From assembly GCA_032251435.1 (NCBI GenBank), contig JAVVEH010000002.1, positions 62,001-126,000 on the forward strand: a stretch of 64,000 nt of DNA, in the 5' to 3' direction. The notes beneath the pieces are model-generated. The model worked only from the letters and a program-made list of their open reading frames with translations, had not been told where the DNA came from and did not search any database. The translations under genes and the position numbers were made by a program. Shown here one piece after another: positions 8,835 through 17,708 of the stretch. Source of the stretch: JAVVEH01 sp032251435. Lineage in GTDB: Bacteria; Verrucomicrobiota; Lentisphaeria; Oligosphaerales; MVZH01. Within the stretch, counting starts at the first letter, position 1, and every line of letters begins with the position of its first letter.

Positions 8835-9761
8835 TCACGCGTAACCCAGTTGCCGCAAAATCCAGAAATTTTTCGCCCAGTCCTTCTCCACCTTCACCCA
8901 CAATTCCAAGGTGACGGGGACATCGTACATGTCCGAAATATCTTTCTCCGCCAGTCGTTTTATCTTGCGCAACAGGCGGCCTTTCTGCCCGATGACAATC
9001 CCCTTCTGGGACGGACGGTTCACGTAAATGTCCGCATGAGCCAGCCAGCCCGTTTCCGGAGATTCGTCAATGTGATTGACCCCCACCGCGATGGCGTGGG
9101 GAAGCTCATCATGCAATTCGTGGAATAACTTTTCCCGGATGACATCGCCCATGGCCAATTTGCGTGGAAAATCAGTCAACACATCTTCGGAAAACAAGGG
9201 CGGGCCGAGGGGAACCCGGTCAAAAAGCGCTTGAACAAGTTCCGCCACCCCGTCATGGTTGGCGGCTGAAATGTCAAACCAGGGAACCGCTGCGCAATGA
9301 TCAGGATTTTTTCGGGAAATGTCTTCCCATTGGGCGCGGTATTCGTCCGCGTACGGCGTGCCCAAGTCAATTTTATTTAACACGATGACGGCGGGGAGCG
9401 CCTGTTTGGCGATTTTCCGCATCCAGCCGTCATCCTCTTCAAACGGGCGTTCGCTGCCGTCCAAGACCAGCATGACGACATCCGCGCCCTCAACGGAGGA
9501 CCTGGCCATCCGGTTCATCATTTTTCCCAGGTCATAGGTGGCCCGGTGCACGCCGGGGGTGTCTAGAAACACCAACTGGCCCCGCGGCTCTGTCAATACC
9601 GCGCGGATCAAATTGCGGGTCGTCTGGGCGACATCACTGACGATGCTGACTTTTTCCTCTAAAATCCCGTTGAGTAACGTGGATTTCCCCACATTGGCCC
9701 GCCCGACAATGGCGATAATTCCACTCTTGATCTTGGCGTTTAAGTCGTCAATAGATAGCAT
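8835..9761 (-). CDS. era: GTPase Era
   Basis: This 308-residue protein is the normal Era length. Era binds the 3' end of 16S rRNA and assists 30S assembly. The G domain has G1 GRANVGKS at 20-27, DTPG near 67 and NKID. The C-terminal KH domain has the GIVIGQKGRLLRKI loop. Its ATG directly follows the rbgA stop codon with no gap, which implies translational coupling. namZ follows 12 bp downstream. Confidence 0.96.
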   Translation of the reverse strand: MLSIDDLNAKIKSGIIAIVGRANVGKSTLLNGILEEKVSIVSDVAQTTRNLIRAVLTEPRGQLVFLDTPGVHRATYDLGKMMNRMARSSVEGADVVMLVLDGSERPFEEDDGWMRKIAKQALPAVIVLNKIDLGTPYADEYRAQWEDISRKNPDHCAAVPWFDISAANHDGVAELVQALFDRVPLGPPLFSEDVLTDFPRKLAMGDVIREKLFHELHDELPHAIAVGVNHIDESPETGWLAHADIYVNRPSQKGIVIGQKGRLLRKIKRLAEKDISDMYDVPVTLELWVKVEKDWAKNFWILRQLGYA

Positions 9762-10649
9762 TTAGCACCTGTCCAAAGTAATGGTTCCAAGGCGGCCGTC
9801 CCGGAAGTCTTTCAGCACGGCGATGGCGCTTTTACGCCTGTCCACCACGCCCCCGGATTTCAGGTGGCCCCGTTGCCGCCCGACCGCTTCCAAAAATTCT
9901 TCGACTGACTCGGTCAACTCACCGCAATCATACATGTCCAATGACAATTTTCCTGGATTTTCACGCGCCCACTCCAGGAGATACTCGGCGACCAGCTCCT
10001 CGCCGATGAGCTCATCTTTGATGCATCCACAGAGGGTCAGCTTCAACTCCATGCGCTTGGCGCTTATCTTGGGCCACAGGACACCGGGCGTGTCCAGCAA
10101 CTCCACATCCCCGGCTAATTTGATCCATTGCTGGCTCCGGGTGACACCCGGACGGGGGCCGGTTTGCGCCCGTTTGCTGATTGAAAGGCGATTAATCAGC
10201 GTGGATTTTCCGATATTGGGAATGCCGGTGATCATGACCCGCAACGGGCGGCGCAGTCGGGTGGTGGACCCACTGGCGGTCCGGTGTTCCTCCACACGCG
10301 CATGCCACCCCGGCACTAGCGCGTCTAAATTCCGTCCGGTGATGGAATCCACAAAAAAAACGGTTTGCTTTTTCGCCGCGTAATACGCTTGCCACCGGGC
10401 TGTCTCAGCGTCATCGGCGGAGTCGGATTTCGTGAAAACCAGACAACGGGGCTTACTCCCGAATAAATCGTTAAAGGCGGGATTACGGGAGACTTTAGGG
10501 ATCCGGGCGTCAAGAAGCTCCACAACCAAGTCAACCAGCTTGAGCTTTTCTTTGATTTGCCGGCCGGCTTTTAGCATGTGCCCCGGAAACCACCCGGTCA
10601 CGGGAAGCTGGTCAAAGTCAAGGCGGTGTTGATGAGGAGGAATAGTCAA
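9762..10649 (-). CDS. rbgA: Ribosome biogenesis GTPase RbgA/YlqF
   Basis: This 295-residue protein is a circularly permuted GTPase of the YlqF/RbgA family acting late in 50S assembly. The motifs appear in permuted order: G4 TKSD at 73-76, G1 GIPNIGKST at 142-150 and G3 DTPG at 186-189. An N-terminal WFPGHMLKAGRQIKE segment is typical of the family. It is first in the rbgA-era-namZ run and its stop codon touches the era start. A 7-bp inverted repeat GGGGTTA-ATG-TAACCCC (10691-10707) lies 42 bp upstream; its role is unknown. Confidence 0.94.
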   Translation of the reverse strand: MTIPPHQHRLDFDQLPVTGWFPGHMLKAGRQIKEKLKLVDLVVELLDARIPKVSRNPAFNDLFGSKPRCLVFTKSDSADDAETARWQAYYAAKKQTVFFVDSITGRNLDALVPGWHARVEEHRTASGSTTRLRRPLRVMITGIPNIGKSTLINRLSISKRAQTGPRPGVTRSQQWIKLAGDVELLDTPGVLWPKISAKRMELKLTLCGCIKDELIGEELVAEYLLEWARENPGKLSLDMYDCGELTESVEEFLEAVGRQRGHLKSGGVVDRRKSAIAVLKDFRDGRLGTITLDRC

Positions 10650-10788
10650 AGAAGGGACCTTCAGATGAAAAAAACGGCATTCTGAGCAATGGGGTTAATG
10701 TAACCCCGAAAGGGCGGGTCTCAAGCGGTGTGAGAACAGGGAGGGCGGGGGCCAACGATAAAAATACAGAAAAAATCATTTTAGCGAA

Positions 10789-10816
10789 TTGCCGAGGGCT
10801 TATGTTTCGCTATATT
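10789..10816 (+). promoter_or_regulatory. Predicted sigma-70 promoter of tRNA-Ala
   Basis: TTGCCG (10789-10794) and TATATT (10811-10816) have a 16-nt spacer, about 20 nt before the tRNA. The layout is the same as for the tRNA-Leu and tRNA-His promoters. Confidence 0.65.
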
Positions 10817-10836
10817 AACCGCCAGATGATGCGAAC

Positions 10837-10913
10837 GGGGCATTAGCTCAGTTGGCTAGAGCGCCACACTGGCAGTGTGGAGGTCATCGGTTCGAGCCCG
10901 ATATGCTCCACCA
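10837..10913 (+). tRNA. tRNA-Ala (anticodon GGC)
   Basis: The anticodon loop is CTGGCAG between CCACA and TGTGG. The acceptor GGGGCAT pairs with ATGCTCC, giving the G3-U70 pair that defines tRNA-Ala. The CCA end is encoded. Confidence 0.97.
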
Positions 10914-10927
10914 TCGCATTATAAGAC

Positions 10928-10955
10928 AGGCCGCCTTCGGGCGGCCTTTTTTTTT
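10928..10955 (+). terminator. Intrinsic terminator of tRNA-Ala
   Basis: AGGCCGCC-TTCG-GGCGGCCT forms an 8-bp stem with a stable UUCG loop, followed by nine T. Confidence 0.93.
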
Positions 10956-11111
10956 GTGGATTTTCATTCGGATTCAAGATGAAAGAATCGGCTTCACGCT
11001 TGAAATATCCTCAAAATGGCTGTAAGAAGTCAAGGATTGGCAGGTGCTTCCTTTTTGAAATACTTTCTCGCGTGGATAGAGTAAACAATCGATTTCCATC
11101 ACTGTGATTCA

Positions 11112-11159
11112 TGGAATGTTGGAATGTTGGAATGTTGGAATGTTGGAATATTGGAATAT
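11112..11159. repeat. 8-bp tandem repeat, six units
   Basis: Four copies of TGGAATGT are followed by two of TGGAATAT, all in phase. It lies 90 bp upstream of the alcohol dehydrogenase gene in the otherwise featureless 10956-11249 gap, which I read as non-coding. The minus-strand frame through it is an artefact of the repeat. Confidence 0.9.
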
Positions 11160-11249
11160 TGGGTTAAGGGATTTATGACTTTTTTGACCCTTTTCCACCG
11201 CGGCGGAACAGGTTGAAGAGAATACGAAGACCATTTGAAGGAATTAAAG

Positions 11250-12323
11250 ATGCAAGACAAAATGATGACCGGCGCGATTCTCCCCGGGGACAGCAGTGTT
11301 GAATTGAAGGCGTTCCAGGTGCCCAAGCCAGGACATGGGGAAGTGCTGATAAAAACGAAATCATCGACGATCTGCGGGAGTGACATCCGGTGCATCTACC
11401 ATGAGCACCTCGGCAAAGGCCCCGAAGGGTATCAGCCGGGCACAATTGCCGGACACGAACCGTGTGGCCAGATTGTTGACATCGGCCCCGGATGCCGACG
11501 GTTTAAGAAAGATGACCGTGTTGTTCTATATCACATTTCCGGATGCGGTGTGTGCAATGACTGCCGCCGCGGGTATATGATTTCCTGCACGAGCGACACC
11601 TATCGACGTGCCTACGGCTGGCAACGAAACGGTGGTATGGCCCCCTATATTCTGGCTGAGGAAAAGGATTGTGTTTACCTTCCGGGTTCTTTAACCTACA
11701 CAGACGGGGCGCAGATTGCCTGTGGGTTTGGCACCGTTTACGAGGGGCTTGAAAAGATTGGCATTTGCGGCAATGACACCGTTTTGATCACCGGTCTTGG
11801 CCCGGTGGGGTTGGCCACTGCCATGCTGGCCCGAGCGATGGGGTCCAGATGTGTCATCGGAACTGATGTTATCCAGGAACGTCTTGATTTGGCTACGGAA
11901 CTGGGGCTTTGCGACGAGGTGCTTGCCGCCGGACCGGACAACGTTGAACAAATTCGCGCCCTGACCGGCGGCATGGGGGTCGAGCGCGCGGTGGATTGTT
12001 CCGCCAATGAAAGAGCCCGCCTCGTCTGTGTTCAAGCAACCCGTAAATGGGGTAAAATTTGCTTCATTGGCGAAGGGGGCACTTGCAGCTTCAACCCAAG
12101 TCCTGACATCATCCACGATCAGAAAACAATTTATGGTTCTTGGGTGACATCGATTTGGAAGATGGAGGAGCTTGTTGAACGTATCGCCCGCTGGGGGCTG
12201 CATCCGGAAGATCTCGTCACCCACCGCTTCCCCCTGGAAAAAGCGGATGACGCCTATGCCCTGATGGCAAGTGGCAAATGCGGCAAAGTCGCGGTTGTGT
12301 TTGACGAAGAGATAAAGGGCTAG
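11250..12323 (+). CDS. Zinc-dependent alcohol/polyol dehydrogenase
   Basis: The protein has 357 residues from the ATG at 11250, which has AAGGA 7 nt upstream; an in-frame TTG at 11235 is less likely. It is a medium-chain dehydrogenase. Catalytic zinc ligands Cys42 (CGSD), His69 and Glu70 (GHE) are present. The structural zinc site is Cys99, Cys102, Cys105 and Cys113. The Rossmann loop GLGPVGLAT is followed by an acidic residue (GTDVIQ), suggesting NAD rather than NADP. It starts a five-gene operon (5 bp to the reductase gene) with a fucosidase and sulfatases, so a sugar or sugar-acid substrate is plausible; L-fucose or its lactone product is my inference. Confidence 0.88.
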   Translation: MQDKMMTGAILPGDSSVELKAFQVPKPGHGEVLIKTKSSTICGSDIRCIYHEHLGKGPEGYQPGTIAGHEPCGQIVDIGPGCRRFKKDDRVVLYHISGCGVCNDCRRGYMISCTSDTYRRAYGWQRNGGMAPYILAEEKDCVYLPGSLTYTDGAQIACGFGTVYEGLEKIGICGNDTVLITGLGPVGLATAMLARAMGSRCVIGTDVIQERLDLATELGLCDEVLAAGPDNVEQIRALTGGMGVERAVDCSANERARLVCVQATRKWGKICFIGEGGTCSFNPSPDIIHDQKTIYGSWVTSIWKMEELVERIARWGLHPEDLVTHRFPLEKADDAYALMASGKCGKVAVVFDEEIKG

Positions 12324-12328
12324 CGACC

Positions 12329-13363
12329 ATGCGGAACGACCCGTTTATGGATGCCGACGGTGTCAACCCGGACGCTGTGCCGTCGGCCACGCTATGTACA
12401 GAGGCGCGGATGCCGATGGTGGGGCTTGGCACGTTCGGTTCTGATCACGTCACGCACGAACAGATCGCGGCGGCGGTTATCGGCGCCGCCCGCGTCGGGT
12501 ACCGCCACTTCGACTGCGCGTCGGTGTATGGTAACGAGGCGCAGATTGGCAAATCCCTGCAGGTTATCATGGACAATGGCATTCCGCGTGAAGCGCTGTG
12601 GATCACCTCCAAGCTGTGGAATGACAAGCATGCGGAAAAAGATGTCATTCCGGCGTGTAAGCAGTCGTTAATGGATTTAGGTCTGGATTATTTAGACCTC
12701 TACCTGGCGCATTGGCCATTTCCCAATTTCCATCCCCCGCAGTGTGATGTATCATCCCGAAGTCCCGATGCCAGACCCTACATACATTCAGAATTCATGA
12801 AAACCTGGCGGCAGATGGAGAGGCTTGTGGACTCGGGACTCGTCCGTCACATCGGCAACTCAAATATGACGATTCCCAAGCTTGAGTTGCTGTTGCGGGA
12901 TGCCGACATCAAACCGGCGGTTAACGAAATGGAACTCCATCCCCATTTTCAGCAACCCGAACTCTTCGAGTTTGTCCGCGACAACGGCATCGTGCCAGTC
13001 GGATACTGCCCGCTCGGGTCGCCAAATCGGCCCGAGCGCGACCGGACCCCGGATGACACGGTCGATATGGAAGATCCTGTCCTGGTCGAAATCGCCGAAG
13101 CGCATGCCGCGCACCCGGCGGCGGTATGCTTGAAGTGGGGCGTGCAACGCGGGCAGGTGGTCATTCCGATGTCGGCAAACCGTCGCAACTACCTTGCCAA
13201 CCTGCGGTGTGTGACAACGCCCCCGCTGACCGATGAGGAGATGAATCGGCTCTCCCGCATTGACCGGAATAACCGCCTGATCAAAGGCCATGTTTTTCTC
13301 TGGAAAGACGACCAGACCTGGGAAGATCTGTGGGATCTGGACGGTCTGATCACACCCGGATGA
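12329..13363 (+). CDS. Aldo/keto reductase
   Basis: This 344-residue protein is a TIM-barrel aldo/keto reductase. The catalytic tetrad is visible: Asp62 and Tyr67 (FDCASVYGNE), Lys95 (TSKLW) and His128 (LAHWP). The NADP-binding C-terminal segment VVIPMSANRRNYLANL is present. There is no signal peptide. It lies 5 bp after the dehydrogenase gene and 4 bp before the GH29 gene, so translation is probably coupled. It may oxidise or reduce the sugar released by the fucosidase; enzymes of this family include L-fucose and D-arabinose dehydrogenases. The substrate is inferred from context only. Confidence 0.88.
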   Translation: MRNDPFMDADGVNPDAVPSATLCTEARMPMVGLGTFGSDHVTHEQIAAAVIGAARVGYRHFDCASVYGNEAQIGKSLQVIMDNGIPREALWITSKLWNDKHAEKDVIPACKQSLMDLGLDYLDLYLAHWPFPNFHPPQCDVSSRSPDARPYIHSEFMKTWRQMERLVDSGLVRHIGNSNMTIPKLELLLRDADIKPAVNEMELHPHFQQPELFEFVRDNGIVPVGYCPLGSPNRPERDRTPDDTVDMEDPVLVEIAEAHAAHPAAVCLKWGVQRGQVVIPMSANRRNYLANLRCVTTPPLTDEEMNRLSRIDRNNRLIKGHVFLWKDDQTWEDLWDLDGLITPG

Positions 13364-13367
13364 TACG

Positions 13368-14855
13368 ATGACAAAAACAGCAAAATTCTCTCCCGCATTT
13401 GAATCTCTGACAGCCTACGAATGCCCGAAGTGGTTCCGCGATGCCAAGTTCGGGATATGGAGCCACTGGGGTCCGCAGAGCGTGCCCATGTACGGTGACT
13501 GGTATGCCCGAAATATGTATATCCAGGGGCATAAGCAGTATCTCTACCATCTGCGCCATTACGGACATCCTTCAAAATTTGGCTACAAGGACATCTGCGC
13601 GCTCTGGCAGGCCGAGAACTTCGATCCGGAAGGACTGATGGCGCTGTACAAGAAGGCCGGCGCGCGCTATTTCGTAGGCCAGGCCATGCACCACGATCAT
13701 TTTTTCAACTATCCGTCCAGATTCAACCGGTTCAATTCGGTGGAGATCGGGCCAAAGAAGGATATCTGCGGGCTGTGGAAGGCGGCGGCCGACAGGGAAG
13801 GGCTGCCGTTCGGTCTGACCGAACATCTCGGGGCGACCTTTTCGTGGTGGAAGACCAACAAGTGGCACGACACCGAAGGCCCGTACGCCGGCGTGCCCTA
13901 CGACGGCAACGATCCCGAATACCGCGACTTCTACCTGGACAACTATGAGCACGTGACCGCCGGGCAAACGAGGGAGACCAAGCCCTGGCTGACGTCAAAC
14001 CGCGACTTTCACGACTACTGGCTTGCCGTCATGCGCGAGGTCATCGACTTGTACCAGCCGGATCTGCTCTATTCCGACAGCGCCCTGCCATTCGGCAACC
14101 ATGCCGATAATAATCCCGGCGACGCGGTCTACCGCAACGGCCTTGAAGCCGTCGCCCACCTGTACAACACATCCATCCGGAAGCATGGCGAAAACCGCGC
14201 GGTTTACAACCAGAAGGACCGGCGCCCCGAAGTCTACCGGGTCGGAGTGCTCGACATTGAGAAGAGCCAGCTCCCCGGAATTTATCCCGACCCTTGGCAG
14301 ACCGACACCTGCATCGGCAACTGGTTCTACGATGTCAAGCAGGAATTCAAGAAGCCGGGTCATGTCATCGAGATGCTCATCGACATCGCCGCCAAAAACG
14401 GTTGCATGCTGCTCAACATTTTGCAGAAACCGGATGGCTCGATCGACGACGAGACGCATTACTTGCTGTCGGAGCTGGCGGACTGGTTCGCCATCAACAG
14501 CGAAGCCATCCACGGCACCCGGCCGTGGCGGCGGTACGGGGAAGGGGACAGCACCGTGCTGATCCAAGGATTCAAGGAGGAGCAGGTCGTCTGGAACAGT
14601 TCGGACTACCGGTTCACCCGTCGGCAAGGCTCAGGGTCGGCCGGGCGGGGCGACACTCTCTACGCCTTCATGCTGGCGGCGCCCGAAAACCGCGTGGCGG
14701 TGATCAAGAGCCTGACCCGCGAGGATCGGGTGCGCAAGGTCACCCTGCTTGGCGGCGGCGAATGCGCCTTCAGTCAGGCGTTCGGCACCTTGACGGTCGA
14801 ACTGCCGGAGCGCCTGCCTTCAAAATACACCAACACACTGGCGATTGATCTATAA
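13368..14855 (+). CDS. Alpha-L-fucosidase, GH29
   Basis: The protein has 495 residues. The N-terminal WFRDAKFGIWSHWGPQSVP, then MHHDHFF and the LYSDSALPF strand, are GH29 signatures; the Asp in LYSDS is the expected nucleophile. It hydrolyses alpha-L-fucosides with retention. No signal peptide is seen, so the mature enzyme is probably cytoplasmic although the two following sulfatases are exported. The TIM barrel covers about 1-370, followed by a short beta-sandwich. A second, broken GH29 gene lies at 27944-28602. Confidence 0.92.
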   Translation: MTKTAKFSPAFESLTAYECPKWFRDAKFGIWSHWGPQSVPMYGDWYARNMYIQGHKQYLYHLRHYGHPSKFGYKDICALWQAENFDPEGLMALYKKAGARYFVGQAMHHDHFFNYPSRFNRFNSVEIGPKKDICGLWKAAADREGLPFGLTEHLGATFSWWKTNKWHDTEGPYAGVPYDGNDPEYRDFYLDNYEHVTAGQTRETKPWLTSNRDFHDYWLAVMREVIDLYQPDLLYSDSALPFGNHADNNPGDAVYRNGLEAVAHLYNTSIRKHGENRAVYNQKDRRPEVYRVGVLDIEKSQLPGIYPDPWQTDTCIGNWFYDVKQEFKKPGHVIEMLIDIAAKNGCMLLNILQKPDGSIDDETHYLLSELADWFAINSEAIHGTRPWRRYGEGDSTVLIQGFKEEQVVWNSSDYRFTRRQGSGSAGRGDTLYAFMLAAPENRVAVIKSLTREDRVRKVTLLGGGECAFSQAFGTLTVELPERLPSKYTNTLAIDL

Positions 14856-14894
14856 CCGAAATTCCGCCAAAATTCTTCGAAAGGATATCGCGAT

Positions 14895-16214
14895 ATGAGA
14901 TCTGAATCCATTGCTGTGATGTTGGGTACGCAGGCCCTCGCCCTGGGTGCCGTCAATCCGCCGGCCGCCGAACCAGCGCCCCCGCCCCCGCCCAACATCG
15001 TATTTTTCCTTGCCGACGACCTGCGGGCGGACTGTCTCGGCGTGCTGGGGCATCCCGTCGTCAAGACACCGAACATCGACAAGCTGGCGGCCAACGGGGT
15101 GATCTTCCGCAACGCCTATACCCTCGGCTCCCACAGTGGCGCCGTGTGTCTGCCGAGCCGGACAATGATCCAGACCGGGACGAGTTATCTGCGGAAGGAA
15201 CGGACCGCGCCGACCCTCGCGCAGACCATCAAGGCGGCCGGCTACGCCTCGATCCGCAGCGGCAAGTTTGGCAACGGCCCGAAGAAGCTCGACGACGAGT
15301 TCGATGTCCACCTGAACGGGAAGACAGCCGAGGGCCATGCCGACAACATCATCCAATTCATCCAGGACAATGCCGGCCAGAAGCCGCTGTTCCTCTACAT
15401 GGCGGGCAAAGAGCCGCACGATCCACAATTCGCGACGGAAGAGTTTTACGCCATGTATCAGCCGGAGAAGATTCCGCTGCCGGCCAACTTCCTGCCGTTC
15501 CATCCATTCGACAACGGCGACATGACCGTGCGCGACGAGAAGACGCTGGCGTGGCCGCGCACCAGGGAGAGCGTCACCGGCAAGCTGGCCCGTTATTACG
15601 CATCGACGACATACTGGGATGCGCAGGTCGGCCGGGTTGTCGAAGCGTTGAAGGCCGCCGGGCAGTTCGACAACACCCTCTTTATCATCGCCGGCGACAA
15701 CGGCCTCTCGCTCGGCGAACATGGCTTGCTGGGCAAGCAAAACCTCTACGAGTTCGGCGGCATGCATGTGCCGCTGATCTTTGCCGGGCCGGGCATCAAG
15801 AAAGGCGACACCAAGGCGTTCGCCTATCTGTACGATGTCTATCCGACGCTCTGCGAGCTGGCCGGGATTCCTGTGCCGGCCGGGCTGGATGCCAAAAGTC
15901 TCGCGCCGGTCATCAGGGGAGAACAGGCAAACGTGCGCGACGTCCTGTTTACGGCGTACAAGAATTGCCAGCGTTCCATCCGTGACGACCGCTGGAAGCT
16001 CATCCGCTATCCCTTGATCAACAAGACCCAGCTTTTTGATCTCGAAACCGACCCGCACGAGATGAACGATCTTGCCGGCAAAACGGAGTCCGCCGGCAAG
16101 ATCAAAGAACTCACCGCGCTGTTGGAGCGGACACGCAAAGACTACGGCGACACCAGTTCGCTTGCCGTGGCCAATCCGGCTCCCGCCGCCTGGACACCCG
16201 ATCAAGAGGATTGA
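14895..16214 (+). CDS. Exported sulfatase (S1 family), Cys-type
   Basis: The protein has 439 residues, with AAGGA upstream of the ATG. The N-terminus is a weak signal peptide followed by a Pro-rich stretch. The formylglycine motif is CLPSR with Cys85. Metal ligands include LADDLRAD near 39 and GDNG near 277. Where most S1 sulfatases have GKWHLG, this one reads GKFGNGPK, so the usual His after the Lys is missing. It is close to uncharacterised sulfatases of PVC bacteria. The stop codon lies 2 bp before the next sulfatase start. It probably removes sulfate from the fucosidase substrate; specificity is unknown. Confidence 0.9.
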   Translation: MRSESIAVMLGTQALALGAVNPPAAEPAPPPPPNIVFFLADDLRADCLGVLGHPVVKTPNIDKLAANGVIFRNAYTLGSHSGAVCLPSRTMIQTGTSYLRKERTAPTLAQTIKAAGYASIRSGKFGNGPKKLDDEFDVHLNGKTAEGHADNIIQFIQDNAGQKPLFLYMAGKEPHDPQFATEEFYAMYQPEKIPLPANFLPFHPFDNGDMTVRDEKTLAWPRTRESVTGKLARYYASTTYWDAQVGRVVEALKAAGQFDNTLFIIAGDNGLSLGEHGLLGKQNLYEFGGMHVPLIFAGPGIKKGDTKAFAYLYDVYPTLCELAGIPVPAGLDAKSLAPVIRGEQANVRDVLFTAYKNCQRSIRDDRWKLIRYPLINKTQLFDLETDPHEMNDLAGKTESAGKIKELTALLERTRKDYGDTSSLAVANPAPAAWTPDQED

Positions 16215-16216
16215 CA

Positions 16217-17644
16217 ATGAAATCAAGACTACTCCCGGCCGCTTTGCTGCTGGCGCCCGCCGCCGCTTTGTCCGCGGCGGACAAGCCCAACATCATTTTC
16301 ATCCTCACCGATGATCAGGGCTACGGCGACCTGTCGTGCACCGGCAACCCGATACTGAAAACGCCCAACATGGACCGGCTGCATGACGAGGGGGTCCGCT
16401 TCAACGATTTCCATGTCAGCCCGACCTGCTCCCCGACGCGGAGCGCGTTAATGACCGGACGGCATCCGTTCAAGAACGGTGTGACGCACACGATTTACGA
16501 ACGTGAGCGCCTCACGCTCAAAGCGACGACCATCGCTCAGGCGCTTCAGTCCGCCGGCTATGCGACCGGCATCTTCGGCAAATGGCATCTTGGGGATGAG
16601 GATGCCTATCAACCCGACCAGCGCGGCTTCGACGAAGTGTTCATCCACGGGGCGGGCGGGATCGGACAGAGCTATCCAGGCAGTTGCGGAGACGTTCCCG
16701 GCAACCGGTATTTCGATCCGGTCATCAAACACAATGGCACATTCGAGAAGACCTCCGGCTATTGCACCGACGTGTTTTTCGCCCAGGCGATGACATGGAT
16801 CGAGTCACAGAAAGATGGGAAGCCGTTTTTCTGCTATCTGGCCACCAACGCGCCTCATGTGCCGTTGCAGGTTCGTCCCGAAGACGAAGCGCGCTACAAG
16901 GGGAAGGTGCCGGACGACACCGCCAAGTTCTTCGGCATGATCGCCAATATCGACGACAACATCGGGCAAATGCTGGCGAAGTTGAAGGCGTTGGAGCTTG
17001 ACGACAATACGCTCATCGTGTTCATGACCGACAACGGCACGGCGGGTGGCAGAAAGGTATTCAATGCCGGCATGCGCGGTGCCAAAGGCTCGGTGTCGCA
17101 GGGCGGGACACGGGCCGCTTCCTTCTGGCGCTGGCCGGGCACTCTGAAGCCGGCTGACGTCAAGCCGTTGGCCGCCCATATCGATGTCTTTCCCACCCTG
17201 GCCGAACTGGCCGGGGCAGCGCTGGGCGACGAGCTTCGGCAGCAGGTTGAAGGCCGCAGCCTCGTTCCCCTGTTGCTAAACCCGGACGCCGCGTGGCCGG
17301 ACCGGATGCTGGTCACGCACGGCGGTCGTTGGCCGAAGGGGGAGCCTCCGCGTAAGTCCCGCTCCTGGCGTGTCCGCGACAGCCGGTATTGCCTGGTTTC
17401 CAGAAGTGATTTGCGGCTATACGATCTGCAGGCCGATCCCCGCGAATCCCGGGATGTCTCCGGGGAACATCCTAACATCGTCCGCGCATTTTCCGTCGCC
17501 TATGAAACGTGGTGGGATGAGACCGTTCCGCTTCTCGTCAATGAGGACGCCTGGAAAACCGCTCCCGCCATGAACCCCTTCCGCGAGCAGTACGACAAGC
17601 AGTTCGGGAGTGGCCCGGCAGCGGGCCCGGAAGACCGCGAATGA
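16217..17644 (+). CDS. Exported sulfatase, Cys-type
   Basis: This protein has 475 residues from the ATG at 16217, preceded by AAGAGGA; the frame opens at a TTG 6 bp earlier inside the upstream stop region. A clear signal peptide (MKSRLLPAALLLAPAAALSA) is followed by the sulfatase fold. Metal ligands are in LTDDQGYGD, Cys71 lies in CSPTR, the Lys-His pair is in GKWHLG and the second metal site is in TDNG. It is the last gene of the 11.25-17.6 kb operon and probably acts in the periplasm on sulfated sugars. Confidence 0.93.
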   Translation: MKSRLLPAALLLAPAAALSAADKPNIIFILTDDQGYGDLSCTGNPILKTPNMDRLHDEGVRFNDFHVSPTCSPTRSALMTGRHPFKNGVTHTIYERERLTLKATTIAQALQSAGYATGIFGKWHLGDEDAYQPDQRGFDEVFIHGAGGIGQSYPGSCGDVPGNRYFDPVIKHNGTFEKTSGYCTDVFFAQAMTWIESQKDGKPFFCYLATNAPHVPLQVRPEDEARYKGKVPDDTAKFFGMIANIDDNIGQMLAKLKALELDDNTLIVFMTDNGTAGGRKVFNAGMRGAKGSVSQGGTRAASFWRWPGTLKPADVKPLAAHIDVFPTLAELAGAALGDELRQQVEGRSLVPLLLNPDAAWPDRMLVTHGGRWPKGEPPRKSRSWRVRDSRYCLVSRSDLRLYDLQADPRESRDVSGEHPNIVRAFSVAYETWWDETVPLLVNEDAWKTAPAMNPFREQYDKQFGSGPAAGPEDRE

Positions 17645-17708
17645 CCAACCCCGGCGGCGGCATGTGAGACCCGGGAACGACACCCTCAAAAACAAAAGCA
17701 AACTGTAC

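Noticed and set aside
14850..16226. 458-codon open frame on the minus strand
   Set aside because: It lies fully opposite the sulfatase at 14895-16214, has no motif, and reflects GC-rich codon use.
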